A DNA stretch of 64,000 nucleotides from Sphingorhabdus sp. EL138 (GTDB lineage Bacteria; Pseudomonadota; Alphaproteobacteria; Sphingomonadales; Sphingomonadaceae). The notes below the pieces were generated by a model, which made no database searches, was not told where the DNA came from, and saw only the letters and a list, made by a program, of their open reading frames with translations. Position 1 is the first letter of the stretch. The number at the start of each line of letters is the position of its first letter. This document shows positions 1 to 8,078 of this stretch, one piece after another. Made by a program: the position numbers and the translations under genes. The stretch covers positions 496,001 to 560,000 of the forward strand of contig NZ_OGVD01000002.1 in NCBI RefSeq assembly GCF_900258045.1, read 5' to 3'.

Positions 1-1119
1 CATGTCGGTGACCTGGCGGCCAACAGCGACCTTCAGGAGCTCGAGCAGCGGGGCCATAATGCCCGTCGTGCTCGGCCGGGACAGCAGATTAATGATGTGA
101 ATGACCTTACGCCGACCGAGCGACAGCAATTGGATCGTCGGGGCCGCAATGCACAAGTCGCACGCGGCGCGAGACAGGGGTATCAGAATAACGGTCATCC
201 TTCTGCACAGCGCAGCACTACACGCCACCAGCGTGGCCAGGCACGCACGCCGCGCGGCACGGATTTCCAGGGTGCAGCTTATCGCGAGCATGTTGGCCGA
301 CTGGCCGGAACCGGCAATCTGCAGGAAGTGGAACAGCGCGGCTATGATGCCCGTCGGGATCGGTCGGGACATCAAATTCGGGACGAATACGATTTAACAC
401 CAAACGAGCGTCGGGATTTGCAGCAGCGCGGACGTCAGGCACAGGTTACGCGTGGACAGCGCAATGGTTTCCGTCCAGTGGCGACGGGAACAACCGGTGG
501 CACCCGCCACTACCAACCGCGTGCAGGCTATCGTAACAATGGCTATCCGGGTGTGGGCAGAGCGCCAGTCCGCGGTCAGGGCGCGCGCAATATGAGCAGG
601 ACAAGCCGGATAAAATCCACCGCCAGAACCGGTTACGCCGCGACATCTCTGTCGAACAAAGTTTCGGCCATCGATATGGGTACAGAGGCCTTTGGTGGGC
701 ACAGCACCGGAATTGGCGAATATGGCGTCGACATGACTTTCGGTCAGGCGCAAACCTTTGCCAATGGCGGTGACCCTGTCATAGCCGCTGGGCGAGCGAC
801 AGAGCGGTTCGGACAGAATCTCTATGGCGCAACACGCGGTGTTGGCGAGTCCATCCGCGACCCGCGAAAAATCCCGCGCAACGTGAATCGCGCCGTGACA
901 GGTGTTGCCCGAACCGGCGTTGGCGCGGTGCAATATGTCGGTGAAACCGCTGTGAAAACTACGCGAGATGGCGCCCGGTTCATGACTGATCCCAAATATG
1001 CCGCCAAGCAGGTCAATCATGGCACAAAACAGGTCGGAAAGACTGTGAGCAATATCGGTAAGTCGACCTGCAAGGGTTTTTCCACGCTCTTCGGGCTCAA
1101 CAAGCGGAAGTGCAAATAG
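1..1119 (+). CDS. Partial repeat-containing basic protein, unknown function
   Basis: The frame is open from the first base of the window, so the N-terminus lies outside it; 372 codons are visible. An internal GTG at 97 is only an in-frame codon, because homologous sequence continues upstream of it. Two copies of a module of about 100 residues are visible: HVGDLAANSDLQELEQRG followed by DLTPTERQQLDRRGR, then HVGRLAGTGNLQEVEQRG followed by DLTPNERRDLQQRGR. The C-terminal 150 residues are Gly/Ala/Arg-rich with repeated VGK/VGE segments and end in a Lys/Cys-rich tail. No enzyme motif is recognised. The protein is very basic (Arg and Gln rich). It is followed after 33 bp by small exported proteins on the same strand, which suggests one transcription unit. 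The function is unknown. Confidence 0.75.
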   Translation, partial: HVGDLAANSDLQELEQRGHNARRARPGQQINDVNDLTPTERQQLDRRGRNAQVARGARQGYQNNGHPSAQRSTTRHQRGQARTPRGTDFQGAAYREHVGRLAGTGNLQEVEQRGYDARRDRSGHQIRDEYDLTPNERRDLQQRGRQAQVTRGQRNGFRPVATGTTGGTRHYQPRAGYRNNGYPGVGRAPVRGQGARNMSRTSRIKSTARTGYAATSLSNKVSAIDMGTEAFGGHSTGIGEYGVDMTFGQAQTFANGGDPVIAAGRATERFGQNLYGATRGVGESIRDPRKIPRNVNRAVTGVARTGVGAVQYVGETAVKTTRDGARFMTDPKYAAKQVNHGTKQVGKTVSNIGKSTCKGFSTLFGLNKRKCK

Positions 1120-1152
1120 GAGCGCTTATCCGGGCCGATCTGCTGAGGGAGA

Positions 1153-1518
1153 ATGAACATGACCAGCATTATCAAAACCGTTTCCGCTGCAACCCTTCTG
1201 ATAGCCCCGATGATGGCATCCGTCCGGAGCGCTCCGGCACAAGCCAGTGGAGCCACGCCCCAGTATCGCGCCTATTGCGAAGCCAAATATCGGACGGGCG
1301 CATTGAAAGGGGTCAAACCGCGTTGGAGCTTCGGCTACAACAGTCGCACAAAGCGGATGGAATGTCGGGAAGCGGACTCCATGGGGTTCAATACATCGGT
1401 CAAAGGCCGGACTTTCTGGATCAACCTGAATGAGCTGTGTCACTTCACGACGGGCCGGGCAGACTTTCACTGGCATGGAGAGGGTCGCGTTGCCTGCGGT
1501 CGGAATGACCACAGATGA
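1153..1518 (+). CDS. Small exported Cys-containing protein, single module
   Basis: 121 residues with an N-terminal signal peptide (hydrophobic core TLLIAPMMA, probable cleavage after APAQA). A second ATG at 1159 fits the GAGGGAGA ribosome site slightly better. The mature part contains YCEAKYRTGALKG, a central Trp, MGF and ends in HWHGEGRVACGR. These landmarks recur in the same order in the N-terminal half of the next gene (FCDGKYRTGLLRG, MGY, YHLHG, HCGR), so the two encode paralogous modules. The stop codon overlaps the next start (ATGA at 1515-1518), indicating translational coupling. The four mature-domain Cys could form two disulfides. Not recognised as a named family; export to the periplasm is inferred. 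Confidence 0.75.
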   Translation: MNMTSIIKTVSAATLLIAPMMASVRSAPAQASGATPQYRAYCEAKYRTGALKGVKPRWSFGYNSRTKRMECREADSMGFNTSVKGRTFWINLNELCHFTTGRADFHWHGEGRVACGRNDHR

Positions 1519-2327
1519 TTGTTTTGTTTCTCCGCCAAACTGCGCTGGTCGCGTTAAGTTTTTCCGCTTGCCTTGCGCTGTCCGGGATATTGCTTCCTGA
1601 GCCGGCACAGGCTGGAGGATCATCGATCAATCTTTCGAAATTCTGTGATGGCAAATACCGCACCGGTTTGCTGCGGGGGTTGCAGACCAAAATTGTTGCC
1701 AAGTGGGACTCCAAGCGCAAGAAATGGGGCTGCTACATTCCCCAGAAGATGGGATATGGCACTATTACTCCAGCCCATTACAAACCTCTTGGCTATGCTG
1801 AGGCCTGTCGCAAGTTCCGTGGAACTATGCAATACCACCTGCATGGAAGAACGCTGCATTGTGGCCGGGATACAGCACAGCGCAAACAGCCACCTCGCCA
1901 ACCTCCACCACCTCCACCGTCAGCCGGAAACGGGAGAGGGGAAGCCCAGTATACTGCACTGAGCATGTGCAACCGATCACGCACTGATACCATCTACGCG
2001 GCTTGGGTGTGGCACGACTGGGGCGAGAACCGGCGACGCAAGAACTGGCGTGCACAAGGCTGGATCCGCCTGCCTCGCGGTCGCTGCGAACGGATAGAGT
2101 TTCCGCACTATCGCAATGGTGATCCCTATGAGGATACGGTTTACCTCCATGCAACGTCGGACCGGGTGAACTGGGGCAAGGGTGACTATGCCTTCTGCAT
2201 GCATCCATCAGACTTTGACCATCTGGCTGCCGACAAAATGGCGTGCAAAGGGCCAGATCAGTGGTTGGCGGAGACGTTTGAATTCCAGTTAAATCCGGGA
2301 GCAGAAAATACGTTCAACTTCAACTAG
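1515..2327 (+). CDS. Exported DUF1036-domain protein with N-terminal Cys module
   Basis: 270 residues: signal peptide (about 1-33, ending PAQA), a module of about 90 residues related to the preceding small protein, a proline-rich linker (around 125-140), then a DUF1036-like domain starting near residue 147 (ALSMCNRSRTDTIYAAW, GWIRLPRGRCERI, YLHATSDRVNWG, YAFCMHPSDF). DUF1036 domains are small Cys-containing extracytoplasmic domains with no assigned activity. It starts inside the stop of the previous gene, so the two are made together. The gene is convergent with the response regulator gene that ends at 2361. The fusion of the duplicated module to DUF1036 suggests both parts act in the same periplasmic or surface process, which remains unknown. 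Confidence 0.75.
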   Translation: MIVLFLRQTALVALSFSACLALSGILLPEPAQAGGSSINLSKFCDGKYRTGLLRGLQTKIVAKWDSKRKKWGCYIPQKMGYGTITPAHYKPLGYAEACRKFRGTMQYHLHGRTLHCGRDTAQRKQPPRQPPPPPPSAGNGRGEAQYTALSMCNRSRTDTIYAAWVWHDWGENRRRKNWRAQGWIRLPRGRCERIEFPHYRNGDPYEDTVYLHATSDRVNWGKGDYAFCMHPSDFDHLAADKMACKGPDQWLAETFEFQLNPGAENTFNFN

Positions 2328-2360
2328 ACGGATTCGATTGGCCAGAGGGATGACTGAAAA

Positions 2361-2999
2361 TCAAGTCTGTTTCGCGCTGTCCAGCAACCCTTCGCGCAAA
2401 GCCAGCGCCAGCAATTCAGCGACGGAATGGGCTCCCAGCTTCCGCATGATGTTCGACCGGTGGTTGTCGACCGTATTCGCGCTGATACCGAGTCTTTCAG
2501 CAATCGTCCCGTTGGTTTCACCGCGCGCAATGGCGAAGAGGATTTGGGATTCCCGCTGGGTCAGTTTTTCCTGTTCTTTCTCTTCGGTCAGCAGATCGGC
2601 GACTTCCGGGGGCAGTCGCCGATTGCCTTCGCAAACCAGTTTAAGTTCGTGGGCAAGATTTCCGGAATTTGATGTTTTCAGAAAAATTCCATCCACACCA
2701 TTGTCCCAGGCTTGGGCCAACAGCTTGCGCGATGTCAGGCCCGTGAGTATGGCAATTCGCGTGTCCGGACACCATCGACGCACTTCCTCCAGTATCTCGA
2801 TACCCGTCACGTCGGGCATGGAGATATCGAGAAGGACAATATCTGGAGAAAGTTGTTTCGCTCTCTCCAGGCCCGCACCTCCATCTGCGCACTCAGCGAC
2901 GACAACGAAGCTACCGTGATTTTCGAGAAGCATCTTGATTCCCTGACGGACCACGTCATGGTCGTCCACGAGGATGATTGAATATGCTTTTTGCCCCAT
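2361..2999 (-). CDS. NarL/FixJ-family response regulator
   Basis: 212 residues. Receiver domain (about 1-125) with acidic pocket VDDHD near residue 11, phosphoacceptor D58 in VLLDISMPD, and a conserved Lys in FLKTSNSG. A LuxR-type helix-turn-helix follows (about 150-205: LTQRESQILFAIARGE and ISANTVDNHRSNIMRKLG). The start is fixed because the receiver fold begins a few residues after Met1, and AGGGA lies just upstream. The gene is divergent from, and overlaps by 22 bp, the histidine kinase gene, so each promoter must lie inside the other gene. The pair is almost certainly a cognate two-component system. Target genes are not known; a shared 18-bp dyad at two nearby promoters is a candidate site. 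Confidence 0.92.
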   Translation of the reverse strand: MGQKAYSIILVDDHDVVRQGIKMLLENHGSFVVVAECADGGAGLERAKQLSPDIVLLDISMPDVTGIEILEEVRRWCPDTRIAILTGLTSRKLLAQAWDNGVDGIFLKTSNSGNLAHELKLVCEGNRRLPPEVADLLTEEKEQEKLTQRESQILFAIARGETNGTIAERLGISANTVDNHRSNIMRKLGAHSVAELLALALREGLLDSAKQT

Positions 3000-5017
3000 G
3001 TCCCATCCCTGACCCGAACCGCCGGCAAGCTTTTCCTGTTGCGCTCAAGATTCTTGCCCTCTGCCTTCTTTCCATCTTTTTTGCCGGAAAACCAGCATTT
3101 GCCGTAAATAGTGAGGATGCGTCCGATTTTGTCGAATTGCGTCAGGATGATCCAAATCGTGAAATTGCAAGCTATATCAGTTATTTGCTCGACCCCGAAC
3201 AGAAGTTGACGCTTTCGCAGCTTCAACAGGACCAGGGAGAATTTCGCTTTCGGCAGGTCGCAAAATCGGAACCCAATTTCGGATTCCAGAAAGGAGCGAT
3301 CTGGCTGCGGCTGAAGTTGGGCAACACCGGCAATGAGGAATTGTCCCGTATCCTGGCCATCGAGACAAATTTTGTCAGCGAGATCGAAGTCTTTCAACAG
3401 GTCGGGGCTTCGACCCAAAGACTGATGAGGCAAAACACCGAGATGCCCTTTCGAACGCGCCCGATTGATTACCATCAACTGGCCGTGCCATTCTCAGTTG
3501 AAGCAGGTCAGCAGTCCGTCTTGTGGGTCCGGTATCGCACAAGCGGACTGACCGCTTTGCCCATGTCGATTGAAACGCTGAACAGTTTCAACTCAAGATC
3601 TAACCGGGAGATGGCTTTAAATTTCGGGTTTTACGGCATCATCGGCATGTTCCTGATCGCCAGCATAGCGGCGGCCATTTTTGCTCCGGCGCGTATCTTT
3701 ATATATTATTTCTTCTATGCCGCTGCCGTCCTGATATATATTTTCCATCGCGATGGATATGCGTTCCAATTCCTGTGGCCAGACTGGCCGCGCTGGAATG
3801 CTTTTGCTTCCCTTCCGCTGGCGGCGGCACTGACGGCTTTTGCCTCCCAGTTCACGCGCAGCTATCTGAACACCCGGGACGATTTTCCCGTTTATGACCG
3901 AATTTTGCTGGGGATCATCCTGCTGCAAGTTCTGATGGTTCTTGTGACGGTCTTTGTTGATAGTGAACTGATCAAGCAGCTGATGACGATCAGCATTACC
4001 CTGTGCGCGATGCTGTTTCTGACTGCGGGATTGTCCGCCTTGCGGACAAAGGGTCGAAGGGTACTCTTTTTCGTGATCGGCTGGTCAGGTATTGTCGTAG
4101 CGTCTTTGACTACCTTTACCGCTCATTGGCTTGATATTGAAGTGACCCGGTCGGCAACCCTGGATACCATGCGGACATCAATGATCTTTGATGCCTTCAT
4201 GATGGGCGTTGCTTGCGTCAGCGTTGTGTCGGAATTGCGCAAGGAGCGCGAACAACTGATGGTTCAGCGGGCTGCATCGGCGGAACGCAATTTCGAGCTT
4301 GCCGGAAGACTGGCCGGGCTCGAGCAGAAATATGAATTGGCACAGGCGATGGTTGAAAATTCCAACCGGATGGTCGCTAACACCACGCATGATCTTCGCC
4401 AGCCGCTGCATTCTCTGCGGTCCGTGATACACAATCTGTCGGACAAAAAGACAACCGATAAAAGTGAAATCGACCATATTGAACAGTCGCTCCAATATAT
4501 GGAATCGCTGGTCGAAGAGAATTTGAACCAGGCCAGCGAGGACCGCCGCCAGGTACCGGAAGCGCCGAACCGGCTGATGAGCGCATCACATATCCTTCAG
4601 GCTATAGCTACGATTTTTGCAAAAGAGGCGGAAGCCGCTGACATAAAACTGAAAGTCGTTCCGTCTTCCGCTCAAATGACGGCAAACTCTGTTGCGGTGT
4701 TGCGGATACTCAGCAACCTGGTCGCCAACGCCATTGCCTATGCACCCGGTGCGCGTATAGTTGTGGGCATTCGTCGCCGGAACACGCAGTTGATATTTGA
4801 AGTTCACGACACAGGTCCCGGAATGACGGCCGAACAGTTGAAAACGGCGAAAACGCGCAGTCAGCGGGGCGAGGAAATTTCTGCCGGCAATCCCGATGGC
4901 AAGGGCCTGGGCCTGTCGATTGTGAGTGATTTGACGGAACAAATCGGGAGTGTCTGGAAACTCAGTAGCGTTCCGGGAAAAGGCACCGTCGCACAATTAT
5001 TCCTGGATTCGCAATAG
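2978..5017 (+). CDS. 7TMR-DISM-type membrane sensor histidine kinase
   Basis: 679 residues. A hydrophobic signal segment (about 22-42) leads into an extracytoplasmic 7TMR-DISMED2-like sensor domain (about 50-195), seven predicted membrane helices (about 205-395), a coiled-coil (about 410-460), a dimerisation domain with phosphoacceptor H471 in THDLRQPLHSLR, and an ATPase domain with the N-box NLVANAIAYAPG, the G1 box DTGPGMTAEQ and the G2 box GKGLGLSIV. DISM sensors are thought to bind carbohydrates or other small ligands outside the cell. GAGGATG upstream of 2978 is a plausible ribosome site and lies inside the regulator gene; 2984 is a second possible ATG. The next genes encode exported proteins, which suggests control of an envelope function. 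Confidence 0.9.
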   Translation: MNMLFAPCPIPDPNRRQAFPVALKILALCLLSIFFAGKPAFAVNSEDASDFVELRQDDPNREIASYISYLLDPEQKLTLSQLQQDQGEFRFRQVAKSEPNFGFQKGAIWLRLKLGNTGNEELSRILAIETNFVSEIEVFQQVGASTQRLMRQNTEMPFRTRPIDYHQLAVPFSVEAGQQSVLWVRYRTSGLTALPMSIETLNSFNSRSNREMALNFGFYGIIGMFLIASIAAAIFAPARIFIYYFFYAAAVLIYIFHRDGYAFQFLWPDWPRWNAFASLPLAAALTAFASQFTRSYLNTRDDFPVYDRILLGIILLQVLMVLVTVFVDSELIKQLMTISITLCAMLFLTAGLSALRTKGRRVLFFVIGWSGIVVASLTTFTAHWLDIEVTRSATLDTMRTSMIFDAFMMGVACVSVVSELRKEREQLMVQRAASAERNFELAGRLAGLEQKYELAQAMVENSNRMVANTTHDLRQPLHSLRSVIHNLSDKKTTDKSEIDHIEQSLQYMESLVEENLNQASEDRRQVPEAPNRLMSASHILQAIATIFAKEAEAADIKLKVVPSSAQMTANSVAVLRILSNLVANAIAYAPGARIVVGIRRRNTQLIFEVHDTGPGMTAEQLKTAKTRSQRGEEISAGNPDGKGLGLSIVSDLTEQIGSVWKLSSVPGKGTVAQLFLDSQ

Positions 5018-5050
5018 TTCGCGGGGATGAGGGCTAGCAGGCCGAAGATA

Positions 5051-5068
5051 ATGGTGTGTTCACACCAT
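5051..5068. promoter_or_regulatory. 18-bp dyad, copy 1: ATGGTGT-N4-ACACCAT
   Basis: ATGGTGTGTTCACACCAT. The outer 7-bp arms are perfect complements with 4 bp between them. The site lies about 52 bp before the ATG at 5120. The same arms and spacing occur at 7820-7837, upstream of another gene. Such a site would fit a dimeric regulator; which protein binds it is not shown by the sequence. Confidence 0.55.
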
Positions 5069-5119
5069 GTAGGCCGGATGTCAAAGGGCCTATGATGCAC
5101 ATCTGTCAGGAGGTGTAAC

Positions 5120-6139
5120 ATGTGTATTTTTGTCGGAAGAAACTTAGCGGGCGCAATCATCAGTGCAGCTTTCCTGTTCGCACCTGCCCCGACTCTGGCC
5201 CAAAGCCTTCCGACTACAGAGAACGGCTTCTACATGATGCGGACGAATGCAGATGACCTTTCCGAATATGGATCAGTCGACAGCATGTGCATCGGCGAAA
5301 ATCATGATGATCTGATGGCCTTCAAGAATACTGGTGATGGTACGCTTGACTTTTTTGAGCTGAGAGAGGGGGAGCAGATTGCTCCAACCAAATTGAAACT
5401 GAGCGAACCGGATGCCGGGGTCAGCCAGATACGTTACAGGCTGATTGAACCGGAAAGTGATGAGGCTGTTGCTGAACTGCATTTCATAAATCCGGGCGCC
5501 TTGGGCGATCCGGCCCAAATATCCATGGTAACATTATCCAGCGTGCATGTTCCGCGGTATAATTTCACAAATCTCGACTGCCTGATGGGCAAGGATATTT
5601 TATATGCCGGTATCGATCAAAATTACAGGTTGACGGTGATGGTCGACGCAGAAGGCAACCTTTTTTTCCTGCTGAGCTCGATAACAGAACCCGGGGTGGC
5701 GATGAATTTGACCGGCGGGTTCTGGTCCTCTGGCAAGCGGGGAGAAATCATCTTTACCTTTATCGAGGGTAGCGCAGTGACAAGCATCAAGGCCGCCCCC
5801 CACCAGCGCATTGAATATCCGGCATGGCGAACCGCCAACCCGGATGGGCGTCAATATTCGGCAAGCCCTAAAGGATTTTTCGTGGCCGATATGGCAAAAC
5901 TGGGCAACAAGTCGAACCGATTGCCCTATGGGCTCGTCCTGCATTTTGAACGGCTTGAAATTTGCCGTCATCTTGCTGGTGAAGCCAGCGGCAACGCGGA
6001 ACGCAACAAGCAGGTAGCCGATAGCTGGAAAAAAGCAGGATGTGATCAAGCAAAGGTTCAACATGCCGGATATGTGAAGCAATTTTCCGGCAACAACGCG
6101 GTGTCAGAAATATTGAGAACGCATGGTACCGATTTCTAG
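5120..6139 (+). CDS. Exported protein of unknown function
   Basis: 339 residues with a clear signal peptide (hydrophobic core about 10-22, ending LAQ). The start is supported by AGGAGGTG eight bases upstream. The mature protein is largely predicted beta-strand, with few Cys and no catalytic motif I recognise. It has no membrane helix after the signal, so a periplasmic or secreted location is inferred. It lies 100 bp downstream of the DISM kinase gene on the same strand. An 18-bp dyad precedes it, so it probably has its own promoter. The next gene, 33 bp on, is also exported, so the two may be cotranscribed. Confidence 0.7.
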   Translation: MCIFVGRNLAGAIISAAFLFAPAPTLAQSLPTTENGFYMMRTNADDLSEYGSVDSMCIGENHDDLMAFKNTGDGTLDFFELREGEQIAPTKLKLSEPDAGVSQIRYRLIEPESDEAVAELHFINPGALGDPAQISMVTLSSVHVPRYNFTNLDCLMGKDILYAGIDQNYRLTVMVDAEGNLFFLLSSITEPGVAMNLTGGFWSSGKRGEIIFTFIEGSAVTSIKAAPHQRIEYPAWRTANPDGRQYSASPKGFFVADMAKLGNKSNRLPYGLVLHFERLEICRHLAGEASGNAERNKQVADSWKKAGCDQAKVQHAGYVKQFSGNNAVSEILRTHGTDF

Positions 6140-6172
6140 GATATGGTCATACACAACAGAAGCGAGGGAAAA

Positions 6173-7216
6173 ATGGGCAACAAAAGCTATGTCATCGGGG
6201 GGCTCGTTGCAGCCGCTCTTCTCACCATTTCTATCCTTATGCCGACAGCTGCATCGGACAGCAGAGCACATGCGTCGCCTGCTATTCCCGCCATGTTACT
6301 TCAAACAGTTGGAGAGGCCGAGAACCAATGCCGCATTGCTCGGCAAAGTTGCGAAATTGACTCCAATCGTTGCAAAGCAAATGAGCGATATGAGCAAAAC
6401 CGGACGGACCAGTGCAGGGCCAATATCGTTGGAAGATATGAAAACTGCAAGAACCGCCGACTGAGCACTTTGCCGGGACTTCGGGGCAATCTTAACAATG
6501 GCGGCCGCCCCAGCGCGAGTGAGGTTCAAAGATATAGAGATAGAGCTGTAATCAAAGCATGCGGGCGCAAGCCAACGCGCATTAGTATGCAGAGCAGTTG
6601 TCCGGCAAAAACAGGCGGATGCTACTCGCGCGGCTATTGTACCCAGCAATATCAACGTTGTTCATCAAATGCCTCTCTGCAGGACCAGTCAAACAACCAG
6701 CGTCAATCACCCGAACCCCTGCGACCCCCACAACAGACAGAAACTTACGTGCCGGCACCCCAAAATAGAACAGTTCCGCGAAAGCAATCCAAACCCTGGC
6801 GCAGCAAATATTCCTACAGAGTCACCAACACCTGTACGTCGCCGGTAAGAGCTGTGTTTGCAAGGACCGGCCGAAACAGGAATTCGGGCATTACGGTATG
6901 GGGATGGCATAAAATTTCCGCACGAGCCGACATGATTGTTGAATTGAACGGCTACGACCTGAAAGATTTTTACGCCTATGTTGACAATGGCAAGATACAA
7001 GGCTGGAAACGCAAGTCTGACATTTACTTGTCGGACAAAGCGGAGTTCCGCTGGTTGTTTAATCCGGGACAAGCTCCCAGAGATTTTGACATTAAGAGCG
7101 GCAAGCTAAGGAAAGTGCCGTTCACCTTTGTAGGAAACAGGCAATATATCGAAAGCAAGACCGGCGGCCCAAGCGTCCCTGAAATCAAAATCAAAAACTG
7201 TAAGAAAAAGAAATAG
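6173..7216 (+). CDS. Exported Cys-rich protein with DUF1036-like C-terminal domain
   Basis: 347 residues from the ATG at 6173, which has GCGAGGGA before it; an earlier in-frame ATG at 6143 lacks a ribosome site and would spoil the signal peptide. Order: signal peptide (about 5-28), a Cys-rich region with regularly spaced Cys (about 48-165: NQCRIARQSCEIDSNRC and later CYSRGYCTQQYQRC), a Pro/Gln linker, then a C-terminal domain beginning YRVTNTCTSPVRAVFA with WGWHKI and FYAYVDNG. That domain resembles the DUF1036 domain of the protein encoded at 1515-2327 in the order of the N-x-C, GW and aromatic positions. The C-terminus is Lys-rich. Function unknown; it probably works with the other exported proteins here. 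Confidence 0.7.
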   Translation: MGNKSYVIGGLVAAALLTISILMPTAASDSRAHASPAIPAMLLQTVGEAENQCRIARQSCEIDSNRCKANERYEQNRTDQCRANIVGRYENCKNRRLSTLPGLRGNLNNGGRPSASEVQRYRDRAVIKACGRKPTRISMQSSCPAKTGGCYSRGYCTQQYQRCSSNASLQDQSNNQRQSPEPLRPPQQTETYVPAPQNRTVPRKQSKPWRSKYSYRVTNTCTSPVRAVFARTGRNRNSGITVWGWHKISARADMIVELNGYDLKDFYAYVDNGKIQGWKRKSDIYLSDKAEFRWLFNPGQAPRDFDIKSGKLRKVPFTFVGNRQYIESKTGGPSVPEIKIKNCKKKK

Positions 7217-7326
7217 GTACAAGCCCGGACATGCTTGCTTTTGACCGGGGCGTAACCATCAGGCGGTTGAGGCCATCTAAAGGTCTCGCTCCGTTGCTGC
7301 CGGTAAAGCGGTAGCTCAGACAGAAT

Positions 7327-7758
7327 TTAGATCGGCCATCTGCGATGGCGAACAAGCCAGAATGCAGCACCTGCTGCAGCACCAATTGGACCAAGCGTGG
7401 CATAATCCTCGATGGCACGCATCACCGTTATCTGGTCACCGCGGAACAGGACCGGGATCCCGGCTGCAGCTCCGGTAAAGAGAAAATACCACAGCCTTGT
7501 GATCTTGCGGATTTCAGAAACAAGTATCGCGACCAGAGCGACAGGGGCGGCAAGAATCCCTGCCATGGCAGCGAATACAGGTAGATAGCCTGCCTGGTTC
7601 GCGATATCCTCACCCCAGGTCACGCCTTCCATGAGTGGTTGCCCGATCGCCATGATGCTGGAAATCAAAAATATCCCGAGCGAGGCAGCGAGGCAGGCGG
7701 CAAAATAGGCGAATGCAATGCGGATTAGTACCTTTATGCTTGTCATAATGGCGGCCAA
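7327..7758 (-). CDS. Small four-helix membrane protein
   Basis: About 143 residues with four predicted membrane helices and a short basic C-terminus (RHRRWPI). The start is ambiguous: a TTG at 7758 has GAGGAA at good spacing, while the ATG at 7746 has no clear ribosome site. No family is recognised. The gene points away from the upstream 7.76-8.08 kb gap, which contains the second copy of the ATGGTGT-N4-ACACCAT dyad about 60 bp before the start. It may therefore share a regulator with the exported protein gene at 5120. Confidence 0.65.
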   Translation of the reverse strand: MAAIMTSIKVLIRIAFAYFAACLAASLGIFLISSIMAIGQPLMEGVTWGEDIANQAGYLPVFAAMAGILAAPVALVAILVSEIRKITRLWYFLFTGAAAGIPVLFRGDQITVMRAIEDYATLGPIGAAAGAAFWLVRHRRWPI

Positions 7759-7819
7759 AGCAGGTTCCTCTCTTCACGGGTTCTTCGCACTAGCATAGCC
7801 CGGTCTTGACCGGCGGCGA

Positions 7820-7837
7820 ATGGTGTAAAGACACCAT
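7820..7837. promoter_or_regulatory. 18-bp dyad, copy 2: ATGGTGT-N4-ACACCAT
   Basis: ATGGTGTAAAGACACCAT; with the flanking A and T the arms extend to 8 bp (AATGGTGT/ACACCATT, 7819-7838). It lies about 62 bp upstream of the start at 7758 on the minus strand. The arms and 4-bp spacer are identical to the site at 5051-5068. The rest of the gap 7759-8078 holds a short stretch containing GGGACAAAGC that recurs near 25.3 kb, and nothing else recognisable. Confidence 0.55.
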
Positions 7838-8078
7838 TGTCGGCTAAGGAATGGAGGTCGCGAGCAGTTCAACTCCATCCCAATACTGAATGCCTATGCA
7901 TCATACAGTTTGGTGGATAACCAGTATTCCGTCTTTTTTGACTGGGTCTAACGTTCGCTTTTGGGACAAAGCAGCCGCACCCCTAATATCCGCTTTGTGC
8001 GCAAAAGCGGAGGTTCGACACCGCAAGTCAAATCATCTAGATTATCGGATCACAGTAGCATTATCAGCGAGATAAGGC

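Noticed and set aside
394-1020. Minus-strand open frame of about 200 codons opposite the left-edge repeat protein
   Set aside because: Shadow of the plus-strand gene; the plus frame has internally repeated protein modules, the minus frame has no family features.
2761-2775. Third partial copy of ATGGTGT-N4-ACACCAT
   Set aside because: Lies inside the regulator coding sequence and matches only part of one arm; kept as a remark, not a site.
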